From Symsagittifera roscoffensis (taxonomy: Eukaryota; Xenacoelomorpha; Acoela; Convolutidae): 64,000 nt of DNA. Below the pieces are notes generated by a model. The model ran no database searches. It was not told where the DNA came from and saw only the letters and a list, made by a program, of their open reading frames with translations. Position 1 is the first letter of the stretch. Every line of letters starts with the position of its first letter. Both the position numbers and the translations under genes were made by a program. The stretch is taken from the NCBI RefSeq assembly GCF_963678635.1, contig NC_087062.1, positions 97,643,705-97,707,704 on the forward strand, given 5' to 3'. Below, one piece after another: positions 1 to 12,638 of the stretch.

Positions 1-603
1 GTTTTATTATTAAAATATACGGCGCATGTTCAACAATCCGTCGTATCTTGTAGCCCAACATACTTACATCTGTAGAGATTAAATTGTGTTCAGGCTAATA
101 TACAACTAATTGTTGATACAAAAATTGAAAAAAAAAATCTTTTTATCTGAATGAAATGTAAGCATAAGTTTGCTGTGCTGCTATAACTCATTTTTTATTA
201 GTAGTGAATTTAGTTTTGTAAGAAAATTCATTAAGCGAGTAGGAATGTCTGTCTTCATCATTAAAATACTCCATCCAGTTTGCTAGTTATACCCAAGCAG
301 GGTCCAAAAATGAGAGATGAACTTGAGAAACCTGGTCACCTATAAAAAAAAACATATCTTTAATTTTTTGCTGCTATACATGAAACAGTAATACTTGTTT
401 TTCAAATCAGTGATTTAACTTCGAACTGAGTTCAGCTTACTTCTAAAGTATTTCCGACCAAACCTGCTAAGGGCACTCCGATCAAACTGTAGATTCTTTT
501 GGTGACATAATCGTTGTGGACATTATTATCATATCGACTTTGACTGCAAGGTTTGGACCCTCCGGAAATGGACCTCCCGACCGCCCAAAGCTCCCCGTTT
601 TAT
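1..603. other. AT-rich DNA without a recognised gene
   Basis: No open frame with recognisable content and no clear splice-flanked island was found. The sequence becomes repeat-derived at 604. Confidence 0.5.
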
Positions 604-1140
604 TGTTCCGACTTTCGATACAAAAGTAACGGAATATTTGTGCTCGGGGTGGGTTTTTTTTTCTTCAGACAAATTTCGACTTTTTAACTAGCCATTTTTG
701 ACGGAATTTTTTTATATCATTCAAAAAGTATTGTTGTCCTGAGCTTAAATTTGAAAAGATATTTCACCTGTGATCGTTTTTCGTAAAGTTATGAGGGTTT
801 AAAGATTGCCATTTTGGCCATTTTGACCAATTTGGGATAATTAACGCGCAATATAATTCGCGCTATTAACGCGTAAGCGGAGATTTAATCCGTCTTTTAA
901 ATCGTTCCAAATTGGTTGAACGAAGCTTATATGCCATAATTGATGTGTTTCAAGGAGCGAAAACTATCTTTTTGTACTTTATATGGCGTGTGGGGGGATG
1001 ATTTTCATAAAAAGTTTCAAATTTTAGAAAAAAAAATTTCATTTTATTTTATTTCATTTATTTTTTTTTATGTATTACTGCTGCTCAATAAACCTTAAAA
1101 GGCAGTCGGAACATTCAGGGCTTCGCCCTGATACGAGCAG
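604..1140 (-). repeat. Inverted-repeat (MITE-like) element, copy 1
   Basis: The element runs from TGTTCCGACT at 604 to its inverse AGTCGGAACA at 1104-1113, then continues through a hairpin (CAGGGC-TTC-GCCCTG) to ATACGAGCAG at 1140. Two copies in the opposite orientation lie at 43147-43667 and 43883-44412, and match along the whole length. An internal GC-rich palindromic block (GCGC...TTAACGCG) is shared by all three. No coding frame is present, so it is read as a non-autonomous element. Family unknown. Confidence 0.75.
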
Positions 1141-3440
1141 TCTTGTTATTATTTTAGGACTATTTTAAAGGGAGAGTTCGTTCCTGGTGAAAATTTCTTT
1201 TCTGTCAAATAATTTCTCGGAAAACTTGCCAGATATGGTATGAATGGTCTAGTGCTTAAAAAATCGACTGCGGCGCAGAAATTTGTGACAATTCGCTTCT
1301 TCCAAAGAGCTCGGAGAATCAATTTGGCCCGCAATTAAGATGTCGATAATGTGTTCAAAAGTGTTTTTCTTTGTAAATCATTCCCCTCAGAAAAGTACAC
1401 GTGGTTGTGGATAAAGGGTTCGTATCAAAATACATCTAAAAAAAATAGCATAGTTGTAATGTTGCATGTTGCATGTTGCATGATGCAAGAAATATTCAAA
1501 GAATAAAACATACTTATACTGTATAATAAATTTTTTGAGTTCAGGGATTTATATTGGCCATTTCGATTTGATCAATCTCTACAGACAAACTGTAGTGCTC
1601 TTAATAGTAAGAAGTAGTCACACTGAAAAACTGAATTTTTGTGCACCAAAATTAACTTTTGAAGAAAAAAAAATATTTTGATTACTTTTTAGACAGTTTT
1701 GTTTTCAAAAAAGTTCTCCTTCCATCTCAAACTTTCCGATCAAACTTTTTTGAAAACAGCTCACGCTATAGATGCAGTAAAATCACATTTGCATAAAGAT
1801 AATGTCAAAGATGCTTACTATTCCGCTAAGAGATCTGACACGTTTTTGTTGGATTGAACAGTTTATGCCATTGCTGTTGATGAAAGTTATAAGCCGACTC
1901 TCCCGCTCCTAAACGCAACATCATCCATAATATTACGCAAAACTAATATACGGTCACGGGACTTAGAAGTTGCAACTTTTTGATTTCAACGAGTGAGTGA
2001 GTGAATTTTCTCTTCGAGGTTTGCTCTATTTCTCTGTAACTATTTAAGATACAGGGTTCAAAATTTGACAAAAGGTCGACTCAATTATTTGAAAGGGTTT
2101 AAGTGGCCCAAAGTTTGAGAATTATTGTGAGTCCTAATTTTATCCTGCGTATCAATACTAGTTTTAGAGGTGTTCTTGCTCTGGAAAAAACCTCACAAAC
2201 AACATAAAAAATCTGGATTTATAAGCTCAAATTAACTCTTTGGGAAGCTGATGAGCTTAACTTACTAATTATGCTATCTAAACATGGCAAAAAAAAACAG
2301 AATTAACAGAGTTACTTGGTCCAGAGGGGCTTTCTATGAGGTTTTTCAGTTTTCGGAGATCGTTGAGTTTCAAAATACGCTGAATTCTTTTTCATGTCGC
2401 TATCACAAAATTGTTCAAAAGTCGATCTCTCGAAGGACTGATAGTTACTCATAAAGCATTCGAACTTTCAAGTTGCAATTTCAATCGGTTCCGAAATTCT
2501 TCAGGAAAACTAGGAATTAATTCAATCTCTTTCAAACATTCAACATAAAATCATAACTATAATAAAATATGTCTCTGTCGTTTGTCCTTGAATGTTTTGG
2601 TCAAATCTGCAAACAATTGTGTGTTTGCCCTCTAAGATTTTAAACTAATAGAGGGTCATTACTTGTAAAAGGTTATTGTTTCAAGTTTATTACAGTGCTT
2701 AACCTATCATTTTCACGATGACATTTCTTCAATTTATTCTCTTAGGTGCGTATATGATAATCAGCATGCCGAAAGGAGTGGAGGGGTGGGGGTTTGCGGA
2801 CTTATATCTGCCGAACCTTAATTCTGTTGGCTAAAATGTTATTTTTGGTGATATTTATTGACCGCAATTTATGCCCGACTAGCCCAATAAACTTAGTAAG
2901 GACAACTTGGCCGCATTTATACGATAGTTTTCACTCGAGAGCGTGCACCGAAAAAAAAGCATTTATTTTGGTCTAAATAATCCAAAAAGTCCACCGGAGC
3001 TGTAGTTTATCCTCAAGCATTTGCGCCAAAGATGACGGCTTTGGGATTTCAGCGAAGCTCGAATAGTTCGAAATGGCCGAAGCAAAAATAGTGAACAAAA
3101 ATAACGAAAAACAATCTTATCCTCCCATCAGAAATTTTAACGCGCGATCTTGATGATACCAAGCTGGGCTTACTTCATGTATCGGAATTTTCTTTTTCTA
3201 ACTGTATATCGTTTCTCGCGAGGAAATATTATACCAGTTTTCTCATAATGTTGGAGGGAATTTAACTACGGGGGAATCATGGAAATATCAGTCCTCCCTT
3301 GATGTTCCTTCGCCCTATCGTAATCTCTGGCATCAAAAAATGCTATCTCTGGAATAGGTCTGAACACGGCGGATAAAAATTGTCCTTTGAACTATTGCAT
3401 TTTCGATGCTCTGATTAGTTCGTTTTTTTTTAACATGAAG
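1141..3440. other. Non-coding, AT-rich; contains minor repeats
   Basis: No gene is recognised. A short heptamer repeat (ATGTTGC, three to four units) lies at about 1458-1488, and one arm of a foldback-type repeat at 1949-2345. It is probably upstream or intronic DNA of the host gene whose candidate exons begin at 3441. Confidence 0.5.
1949..2345 (+). repeat. Single arm related to the foldback element at 41.6-42.6 kb
   Basis: The stretch beginning tacggtcacggg, followed by agttgcaactttttgattt, and the block around actagttttagaggtgttcttg (2157-2179), match both arms of the 41635-42551 element. Only one arm is recognisable here. Divergence is substantial, so the boundaries are approximate. Confidence 0.5.
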
Positions 3441-3585
3441 TGTTTGCTGTTGCGAGAGTGTCAATTTCTTCTTTGACTGGCAATATGACCGGGTCATCAT
3501 CCTTCGTCCCATCGGACACTTATTTTATCACCTTCGTGGTTCCTGACAGATATGAATTTGTGGGAGAACAGTGCTATCGTTTCAG
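3441..3585 (+). CDS. Candidate host-gene exon (secreted or surface protein)
   Basis: This is a 145-nt island of non-AT-rich sequence that ends in a strong donor (TTTCAG|GTGAGC at 3586). It is preceded by a T-run and an AG (acceptor read at 3440). The frame is open throughout and reads as ordinary protein, including GNMTGSSSFVPSD, ITFVVPDRYEF and GEQCYRF. It contains an N-glycosylation sequon (NMT) and a cysteine. It begins with two bases of a split codon and ends with two bases of another. The next island, at 3918, supplies exactly the missing base and continues the same style of sequence. The protein family is not recognised. The gene model is inferred and has no transcript support here. Confidence 0.55.
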
Positions 3586-3917
3586 GTGAGCTTCAAAAAC
3601 TTGGCACCAAACTATTGTAAAAAAAGTCGCCATTCATCGCAATCGATCCCTTTTTCTAGAAAAGCAAGTGTCAATTTAAGGTCACTTTAATTGAATTTTC
3701 TTCACTGATATCAGAACCAGTTTCAATTTTTCGACAATTATTTTGATACCAACAATGCTCCTCTTTTGGCTCTCCTTCTTTTATCAATAGCCAGATAAAT
3801 TCTCAGAATTAAAAATTTCTTGATAGAACTAAATAACCAACAACTTGGTTCGATTTCTAGCAGGTCAAAAATCTACAACTATCTCACCCCTTCCCCGAAC
3901 TCAGCTTGTTGATTTAG

Positions 3918-4129
3918 TCGCTATTTCTGCTTGGTTGGATTCGTGACGGACAGTGTGCACAGCAACAGGCAGATTCAGATGGGGGATGTGGCTGAGTTTA
4001 GAGGCTTGATAGCTTACAACTACCACCAATTCAACTATTTCTCCTTCAGAAGCGAAGACTTGCCATGTCGGTATCAGTCTAACACCTCTCTCCTTCGTTT
4101 CATTATTCAAACATTAATTTTTCCACACA
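3918..4129 (+). CDS. Candidate host-gene exon, 3' end uncertain
   Basis: An acceptor (GATTTAG|T) at 3917 restores the codon phase left by the exon ending at 3585. The frame then runs from RYFCLVGFVTDSVHSN through MGDVAEFRGLIAYNY to SFRSEDLPCRYQSN, with paired cysteines typical of an extracellular domain. The donor is not clear. ACA|GTAGAA at 4130 is one option, and it leaves a single base that agrees with the phase of the micro-exon at 4801. CG|GTATCA near 4071 is another option and does not fit that phase. The reverse strand is also open here, so the strand rests on splice phase and on the neighbouring exons. Family unknown. Confidence 0.45.
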
Positions 4130-4800
4130 GTAGAAGACTTCAAATTGCCTCAAATTTCTAATACGAGGCCTAAAAATTTTCCAAATTGTAGATGAATTCC
4201 ACCCAGAAATATCTAATGACAAAAGATTTTGAGCGTGTTCCCGCAGCAATCTCATGCGGCTAATTATTCTAGACTCTAAATGTATATGCGGGTTATGCAA
4301 ACTGTGAGCGGATTCCACAAAAAAAAACGGATTTTGCACTTTCTAATTTGAAATGAATTGATGTTAGTGGGTTCTGCAAAATTTATGCAGGTTCCGCAAA
4401 AGTGAGCAGATTCCACAAAACTGTAGTGTACGATGTAATGTATATGTATTTGCTTTATCGTTCCGCAAACTGTTGTGTATTCCGCAACTTTTGTTCCAGA
4501 ATCCTGAAAACTGGCTGCTTCAGGAGCGATTTCGAGCATGACATTGGTGTACCTACTTGTGCTTACAATCCAAAACATAAAAATAATAATAGATATAGCC
4601 GTGTTGCGCATTTGGCTGCAAATCTGTTCTCCATATAAAGAGGAGTTCGCATTATAAAGAGTTTGTACTTGTGTTTTGTCCCCTTTAGGTTTCATTTTTG
4701 AAAACAAATAAACGCTACGTACTCTAATTGTCTAGGGTAAAACAAGGCAAAAACTTCCTACAATTGTGAAGAAGTTTTTTTTCTGATTAGTTTATTTCAG

Positions 4801-4828
4801 GATATCGAGGTTATAAATTTCTGACCAG
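4801..4828 (+). CDS. Candidate 28-nt micro-exon of the host gene
   Basis: It is flanked by a textbook acceptor (GTTTATTTCAG) and donor (CCAG|GTGAGT). Two of three frames contain a stop; the open one reads YRGYKFLT. It starts with two bases of a split codon and ends with two bases of another. The next exon downstream was not identified, and phase does not match the exon at 31485, so at least one exon is missing from this model. Confidence 0.4.
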
Positions 4829-6729
4829 GTGAGTGGTGGGAAAACGAAGTTAAGTTACTGGTTGCATCCAAAATTAATGTTTCATCACAAAAAAATGAAT
4901 GCTTGTAGTTTTCAATAAACTTCAAATAACTAAATTTTATCATTGCATTGGCTACATCAAGCAATTGTTTCTCTTGCGGGTGTGTAAAAACGACAACAAC
5001 AGAAGTGCGCAAAATCGTACCGCAGTTGCCATCACCAACCGCACAAATTTCCAAATTCAATGTCGAGAATCATTTTTTGAGGTCGAGAAACAAGGTTTTT
5101 CATTGTCGAGAAACATTGATACCGAAAAAAACGAAAAAAAAAATTTCGACGAATGATTTTTTTTTTGGTTTTTCTAAGAAGATTCGTGCGATTCTCCCTC
5201 ACGTTATTTTTGAATTTACCTATTCGAGACAAAAAATGTTTATTTTAGAGGACTTTCATTCAGCAGGAAAAAAATGATTTAGAACATGCTCCAAAAAATG
5301 ATAATTCTGGCTCCGTTCATTCTTTTTTAAATAAAATTATGTTTAATTGTACTTTCAATGTGAATAAAATGAACAAAAAAGATCTAGTTTCTAGCTAATT
5401 TTTATGGTTAATCATAAACGCTAATTGAATGTGTTCAAACGTTTTCTTTAGTGAAATTTTTTTTCAGGCCTCTTTTTTGGGCAATGTCATACCCACTTGG
5501 TTTCATTTTTTGAAATTGAATTCGCTTGAATTTTCCAATTTTTGATTTTTTTGTCAGAAAACAAATTTATTATAATAACCAGGTCTGGGCACTGTTATAA
5601 GTTGTTCTGCTCAGGGTTATCAACCCACGCTTACTCCTTCTATCAGGTTCAGCCAATGGTGGCTGTTCGGGGGTTTTGAATTAATGGAACGTCGTTTTTT
5701 TTATCTCTCTCTCCGTTCCACAGCTCTCTCTTAAGGGAAAGACGTGAAAAAAGGACAAAAAACTGGTGTTTGTTTAATACATCCAGTAAGAAAAACTATT
5801 TTCACCTATCTCCTAGATACCATAGGGGCACTGTTAAGTAGATCCAAAAAAATAACACCATTCATCCCCTCCCAAGCACCCGGCCACAATTAGGTAAATG
5901 CAAGGGAGGGGAACACATAGGGTAAGGTGGGGGATTTTAAACATGGGGCAACCACTCTATCATCGAAAAGCGTGAACTGAAAACTTTTTCAGAAGTTTGC
6001 AAGAAAGGTGAAAAGGAAAAAAAGCATTTTATATTTGGCTCATAAAAATGACTGTATTCCAAATTAAATGAAATGAAAACTTTTTTCTGTAGTCTGCATC
6101 AGAAAGACAGCAAAACTGCAACTAATTTGAAATTCGGTTTCATTAAACTCCAGTTCACATTGATTTTTTGACAACTTTTTAGTGACTTTGCACTGGTTTT
6201 TAGAGGAAAAAGAGTTCTCAGTTTTCCTGTTATATGTTAACATTTTACTGCAAAACTGAGAGGCTTCCAGAATCAAATAACTGGAATCAATTCGGTGTGC
6301 AGAAAGTTTTGCGCCAGATTAAATTCAAGCATACGCTTTCAATGAGCGATTTATTCTGTGCGGTAATAATCCCAAATTGGCAAAATGGAATCGCAAACAT
6401 TTAAACTTTTACAGAAAATAATCGAACTTAAAATATCTTTTTCTCAACCTAGGTCTGAGCTCAGGGTTTCGGTATTTTTGAGATGATATAAATAATTTTG
6501 TATATGATGGCTAGAATGAAAGATGGAATTTGTCTGAGGGAAATTTAATCTTCTTAGCTATTATTTTTTTAATCGTCTGAAAAAATCGCCTGAATTTTGA
6601 ACGGTGTTTTTTTCTGGTTTTTCAGTTGTTTTCTTTGATCTTGTAATTGATTGATTTTGGAACGCAGGAATTAAACTTTGGAGCGGTAAAATTGTCCAGT
6701 AACAATAGCAGGGAGAATTGGAAACACGA
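4829..6729. other. Probable intron DNA, no gene recognised
   Basis: AT-rich sequence up to the insertion point of the large LTR element at 6730. A possible acceptor followed by a short open stretch occurs at about 5468, but no good donor follows it and I do not call an exon. Confidence 0.4.
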
Positions 6730-6733
6730 GAAG
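6730..6733 (+). repeat. Target-site duplication (gaag), left copy
   Basis: The four bases gaag directly before the 5' LTR recur directly after the 3' LTR at 30937-30940. A 4-bp duplication is within the normal range for Ty3/Gypsy elements and fixes both ends of element A. Confidence 0.85.
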
Positions 6734-7143
6734 TGGAACCTGATCTAAGCTATATTTTATGATTGGATAAATTGGATATTTTACCACTGTAAAGTATTTA
6801 ATATTAACCAATCATAATCCATCTAACTAACAACCCACTTATTTGTAAGTGCTGAAATTACTTGTAATTTCAGCACCAGAGAGATTTGAATTTACCTTAG
6901 AAATTAATTGTCTCTCCAAGATAACTTCAGCAGCCGCAATAAACCAGTATACCCTAGATCTATTGAGCCTAGCAGAGACTAGTTAAACACCCTGAGACTA
7001 GAAAGTATAAGAGTAAGATTAGGATCGGTATTAGACTAAGAAGTTGCACGAATCTATCCGGCCGAAAATAAGATAGCGTGACGAGCAGACGGTGTAGCCT
7101 ATCTGAAATTACTCTATGAAATAACCACATCGGTTATAACTCA
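6734..7143 (+). repeat. 5' LTR of element A
   Basis: 410 bp, TGGAACCTGATC... to ...TAACTCA. It matches the 3' LTR at 30527-30936 with about nine mismatches by eye (roughly 2%), which implies an insertion that is not very recent. A strong hairpin (GTGCTGAAATTAC-TTG-TAATTTCAGCAC) sits near the centre, at about 6850-6878. Confidence 0.95.
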
Positions 7144-8323
7144 TCTGGTGCGACCATAAGTCTCGAATAAGACCTTAATAGCTTAGAACTAACCAAAAAT
7201 AGATTAGAATTTAGACAAAACATTTTCAAAATAATATACGATAATAATTTAATCGAAATGTCTCTACGACTCAATAGTTCAGAGCCGATATTCCGAACAA
7301 TAATAGAGCTACCCGGAATTGGAAGAAGACCTCGAACAAGAGACGACATACGACAAAGTAGAAACTTACCATTTAGTTTTATGATTGTACGGCAAAAGCC
7401 AACACAAACTTTTGTATTTAGAATCTTATTAGCAATGAATTTAGATTTTCATCTGCAAACATAAAATTTTGAAGTCAATCTTCATGATCATTTCAGGCGC
7501 TAAACAAAATTATTAATGTACAATAACGATTGATAAAAAGATTTAAGATCGTTTTCTTAATTTCTGCAGTCTTATATAAAACATATTTGAAAAATATTTA
7601 TTGAAAATGAAAATAAAAATTAGTAGCAAGACAATAAATTGTTAGAAATCATAAATCATCTGTTGTCCCAGCTTCATCACCTAAACATAACAGCAATCAT
7701 AAGCTCACTAATATCATTAAATTACTAATTCTTTTTCTTAAATAAATTTAAACCATTTTAAACTTAAATTCACTTAATTTTCAAAACCTGATCATCAAGG
7801 CCTATCCTTGGATCAAAAAGAACAATTTTGTTCTCCCCCACCCACTTATCAAGTGTCTAACGACCTCAAACGTCGATTCACTATCCAACCCTTCCAAAAG
7901 ACCAAAGAGTAATAGAAATTTTTTAATAAAACTAACTATTCAAATTAAGATAAACAGTGAAGAACTTCGGTTATTCATCCTTCACTTGAACCCTCCTCTT
8001 ACCAGACCCAGGATAGATCTTAGTAAGTTTAAAATAGTATCTAACGAACTACTTGCGTTCTAATTATACTTGAACCTTGTGGATCGATTTACTATTCTCC
8101 AACCCTTGAACACAATCACTACCCCTAAGTAAGATTAAGTAAGTTAACACCTTAGCTTAGACTAGCCACGAGAAAGTAAAAAATAATTCTTCGGAATCGA
8201 TATACTTTTCTCTCCAACCCTAAATAAAAAGACCCAGGTTAAGCTAACCAAAAATCGTAAGGACTAACAGTCTAAGAAAATAGAAATACCTAACAACTTT
8301 TTGCATCCCTCATCCTAAACCTT
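7144..8323 (+). other. Long 5' leader of element A
   Basis: About 1.2 kb between the LTR and the first convincing ORF. GTAAGT/GTAAGA sites at about 8025, 8128 and 8137 are possible splice donors for subgenomic RNA of the 3' genes. A 68-codon frame at 7258-7464 has no support as a gene. Confidence 0.5.
7146..7155 (+). other. Primer-binding site
   Basis: TGGTGCGACC begins two bases after the LTR end and is complementary to a tRNA 3' end (...GGTCGCACCA). The position and the leading TGG are as expected for tRNA-primed minus-strand synthesis. The tRNA species is not assigned. Confidence 0.75.
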
Positions 8324-8740
8324 ATGTCATTCAAAAATCTAGGAAATAAGCAAACAATCGTTTTACACAACTGTAAAATAGATAACAAAAAATTTGATCT
8401 TGTAATCACACCTCATACACAAACAGTTGGATACATTAGAACAAAACGACAAACAATAAAAAGAAAAATTATAAACAAACAAAAACAAATCACACGAAAA
8501 AGATTTTCAAAAAATAGAAACGCATTTTCTGAATCAGAAGCCAGCAGTTTAGATGAACTCTACAAATTAAAAGAATCAATTGATAAAAATTGTCCCATTC
8601 ACGACCAATTATATTTTTCCGATTGAGAAACAACTTCAAATTCATCAAAAAGAGGAAAAAGAGGAATAAAAAAGCAATACAAACACAAACCAGTACACCT
8701 GTATAACTGGAATCAACCAATTAGACACATGGATAGCTAG
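8324..8740 (+). pseudogene. ORF0: small basic protein upstream of gag
   Basis: ATG at 8324 opens a frame that runs 100 codons to TGA (8624-8626). It then continues in the same frame for 37 codons to TAG at 8738. The product is rich in Lys and Arg, with clusters such as RTKRQTIKRKI and KRGKRGIKKQYKHK, and an acidic stretch SESEASSLDELY between them. The TGA is likely a mutated sense codon, because the sequence after it keeps the same basic composition. The ORF ends 25 nt before the gag ATG. Basic leader proteins in retroelements can be RNA-binding or nuclear shuttling factors, but no known family is recognised. The equivalent region of element B is absent, so conservation cannot be tested here. 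Confidence 0.45.
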
Positions 8741-8765
8741 ATATTAACAGTCATCAAGCAAAAAA

Positions 8766-11700
8766 ATGAGCCACACTCAAAGTGACGATAGTCCAGATGA
8801 CGAAGAGGTTTACCCCTTCCTCATAGATGCACCCGATGATAGAGGGCAACATGATTTTTGCAAGAAGTTACTCGTAAATTTGTTTGAACCCGGAATCAGT
8901 CCATGCAAAGCAGAATTCCCAGATGTAAAAATCAAAAGATAAATTATTGAACATTATTTGAAAGACATATGTAACTTAACACAACAATATGGAATCTACA
9001 CCATAGAATTCAGCACACCAAATACGAATCATCGTAAATATGTAATTCAAACAGATGATCTTGAATTAGAATTTTCAAAAGTATTCCTAGAATATATCAA
9101 AAGCATACAATATCATAATTCACAAAGAGCAAACTCTATTTTCACTAATGAAGTTTTTGCAATAACATATACCTATATCTGTATATTAGAAAAAACAGAA
9201 TTTCAAAGTATCTCACCAACTGAAACATCCAAACGTACAAAAGTACGAAATGAAATTGCTTTATTTTCAATTTTTTTACATTTAATCAAAGAAAATTCCA
9301 CTAAAGATGATGTTTCACAACACACTAAACATGACTTACAAAAAATTTTGTCATGGTTTATAATAGATTATTTCACACATAATTTAGACTTAATTTCACA
9401 AGCAAGAAAAAATTTCAGACCTCAAAATTCAAATGATGACACTGCCATTACAGAACAGTCAGACTACGTTTGGGACCCTGAATGGTCTCATCCTGCATTT
9501 GTAAATATCCCACTATCCCATATCCAAGCAATAAGTACAATATCTTACCAAAGAGATTATGTAAAAGTAGTACCACTAACCATTGATGCAACACCATTAA
9601 ACTACAATACATTTTTACCTGATACGCGAAATAACAGTTTAAATTCGACCGTCATACACAATGAAAACCTTAATGGAACTAGAAATCTTACACAACAAGC
9701 TATTCAAACACCATCACACTTCATAAATGAAGAAATCGTCCAAACAACAACAACTACGCAACAAAGTTTTTCACCAATACACCCAAATTTAACAACACCA
9801 AGAAATACAAATACTTCACTGGCACAAGTGACCTTACAATCAACCGTTAAACCTTCGGTTGCTCCAAAATATTCACATATGGATTATCAAATATATAGAC
9901 CAACGACAATACCGTCAAAAACACAAAAATCATTCACAAGAAACACCTTTGCAGAACATAATTATAATTATGCTCACAAACAAAGAACAAATCAACCTCC
10001 CCAAAAACATACACAAAATTTAAATCACGTATTTTCTCATTATTGGAATCTCCCGAAAACATCGACAAATTCAGTAAATTTTCCGGATAATCCACAACCT
10101 ACACAGGATTATACTGAAAATTACCCGTTCTTCCAACAAAATAAAAATAACCAACATACACCATTTAATACAAACTATTTATCATCCGATGAAGATGATT
10201 ATCACCAACCAGATACTTTTGCACCATATACTAATGAATATCGCACACAAAGACCACGACAACCTCAACCATCTCGAAATATGAAAATTTACCCACAAAA
10301 CCCAACAGATGTACAACATCCAGAACAAATACATATACAAAATCCATTTATCACACAATCTTTTCAACCAATACAACCACAAAATCCAATGTCAATGCAT
10401 TCTTATCAATCAACTCAAATGCAAAATGAAATACCGCTTCCATATTACCTTCAGCAACACGAATTAACAAAAAATCAACTTTCAAATTTTTCGCAAATGC
10501 CAAATGCCGCAGAATCACTACAGATGACAATGAATCCATACCTCATGGGTGGATCATCAATAACATCCAATAAACCATTGATGGTATTTACAGGAACAGA
10601 CCCTGAATATTCTGTAGAAGATTATTTAAATGCAGTAACAGCAAATTTCATTTTAAAGATAGGACCTGAACCAATTAATACGCCACTACATCAAAATTGG
10701 ATACATAGACGCACAGCATTGATACAAACAACCTTAGATGGCGCAGCTCAAAAATGGTTTTCAGTATTACCTAAAGAAAAAAAATCAGACTGGAAAAGAT
10801 TTGAACAAGAATTTTCAAAAATGTTTGACTCCGAAAGAAATAAACAACACCAAAGAGTTTTATGTAATGAAATTCGCAGATTACCAAATGAAACCATCAA
10901 ACAATTAGCATTACGCATCGAAACACTACTTCGAAAAGCATATTCACTTAATACACATGACTATAAAAACACAAAAATGACAGAAACTTTAATGATGACC
11001 TTAACACCTCAATTAAGGAAAATAGCAATAAAAAAGAGAGCATCTCATCCTTCCTCAATTCGAGAGTCAGATTTAGATTTTCGAAAACTAGTAGATAAAC
11101 TAGAGCAAGCGGAAATGACAATGAAACTTGAAGAAACAGAAAATCTAAAACTACAATATGTTAATCGAATTGAAACAAACACTACACATATAAATAACAT
11201 ACAGGAATCAGATACAGACCTAATTGAAAAAATCACTGAAATACTAAATATCTATGAAAAACATCCAAATTTTAAAGTCAAGCCGTCCTTCAAAAAATGG
11301 TGTAATTATTGCCGACGATACAGACACAGTATTTCCGAATGTAGACAAAAACAACAAGATAATCAGAATAAACCTCAAAAGCATAAAGAACCAAATAAAT
11401 CGTTCTATCAATATATGCAAAAAGATCAAAATCTACCAAACAAAAATATATATAGTAATAACAGTTCAGGAAAACCACTTCCGAACAACACCAATTACAC
11501 AAGGAATCAATCACCATTTAACTCAAGTTATAGAGGAAGATCACCAGAACGAAGAAATACACAAAATTCTTCACAAAATATTTATAATCGATCAAATAGT
11601 CAAAATAACTATTCGAGATCAAATTCCAACGCAACACAATTTGTTTCTAGATCCAGTTCCCAATCAAACCCAAGAAAAAAACACTATTCCAATAATCAAT

Positions 11701-12638
11701 CACGAAACTCATCATACAACATATATAGAAATAGAAGTTATTCGAACAATCGAAATCAGAATTACCCGAACAATCGATCAAGAAACAACTCGTATAATAG
11801 ATCAAACTATCACAGATCAAATGATAATTATCAAAACAGATCACGGAACAATTCACAAAATCGAAATTCAAGTTATAATAATCAATATAGAAATTATTCC
11901 CAGTCACCACATAGGAATAATAACCATTATAATAATTCTAAACATCGATACAGAAGTAGTACACCAAAACATCAAAGACATATTAATCAAGTACAGTCAA
12001 ATGAAGAAACAACATCAGACCCCCCAGGTATCGATGACACAGGAAGTAACGAACTACAACTACATCAAATAAACTGTGGATCATCAGATACAGAAAGTGA
12101 TACAGAAAATACCATCTCTGTAAATATGATAACAGTCGAAAACGACTATGAACCTATCATATATGAACAACCTTTTACATCACATATATATGAAAATCAA
12201 TTGGAACTCCTTCACAATTATTATATTGGACCCATCGATACTACACAAACTGCACAAGAAGTAAACGAAATTAACACGGTAATTAAATCCGATGAAAAAG
12301 ACAAAACAAAATGTTCAAACACAAATCATATTTATCAAAATACACAAAAAAAACAACCCAGAAAAAAAATTTGGACAAAACCATTTCTCTTAGAAAGTCC
12401 AAGAAACAAAGAATTTCAACCACCAGATCTTGAAATTGACTTTTTAATTGATTCAGGAGCAGAATCAAACATAATTAATATTCCCACATGGAATGAAATC
12501 AAAACATTACATCCAAAATTAACGCTTCTTGCAACCTCTAGTAAACTAGCAACAGCACAAGGATCAATATTAGTAAATTATGGGAAAATCCTTTATTCCT
12601 TCTCCCCACAAGAACAATGGAGCAAAATAAAATTCTAA
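8766..12638 (+). pseudogene. gag-pro: Gag-protease polyprotein of element A
   Basis: The true start is the ATG at 8766 (MSHTQSDDSPDDEEVYPFL). It is in frame with the long open stretch from 8958 and separated from it only by one TAA at 8940-8942. From 8958 the numbering gives: an N-terminal region of about 540 residues rich in Asn, Gln, Thr and Pro; a Retrotrans_gag capsid-like domain at about 544-725 (LDGAAQKWFSVLP, WKRFEQEFSKMF); a CCHC zinc knuckle at 782-795 (CNYCRRYRHSISEC, exact CX2CX4HX4C); a very Asn/Arg/Ser-rich tract at about 840-1020, probably RNA-binding; and a retropepsin motif LIDSGAES with the catalytic Asp at 1165. The frame ends early at 12638. The adjoining +2 frame continues the protease/pol sequence, so a frameshift is likely. 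Gag is much longer than most Gypsy Gags. Confidence 0.9.

Noticed and set aside
604-1140. Helitron end (hairpin near a terminus)
   Set aside because: No CTRR after the hairpin and no 5' TC; terminal inverted repeats argue against it.
3901-4110. Reverse-strand 69-codon ORF over the candidate exon
   Set aside because: Splice sites and codon phase with 3441-3585 favour the + strand.
5468-5502. Possible short exon after TTTTTTTTCAG
   Set aside because: No acceptable donor and a stop soon after; kept out of the gene model.
7258-7464. 68-codon ORF in the leader of A
   Set aside because: No recognisable content and no second copy to test conservation.
11254-12072. 272-codon + strand frame inside gag
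   Set aside because: It overlaps the Asn/Arg/Ser-rich tract of Gag in another frame; its Ile/Thr-rich composition is what that codon bias produces. No independent start context or homologue.
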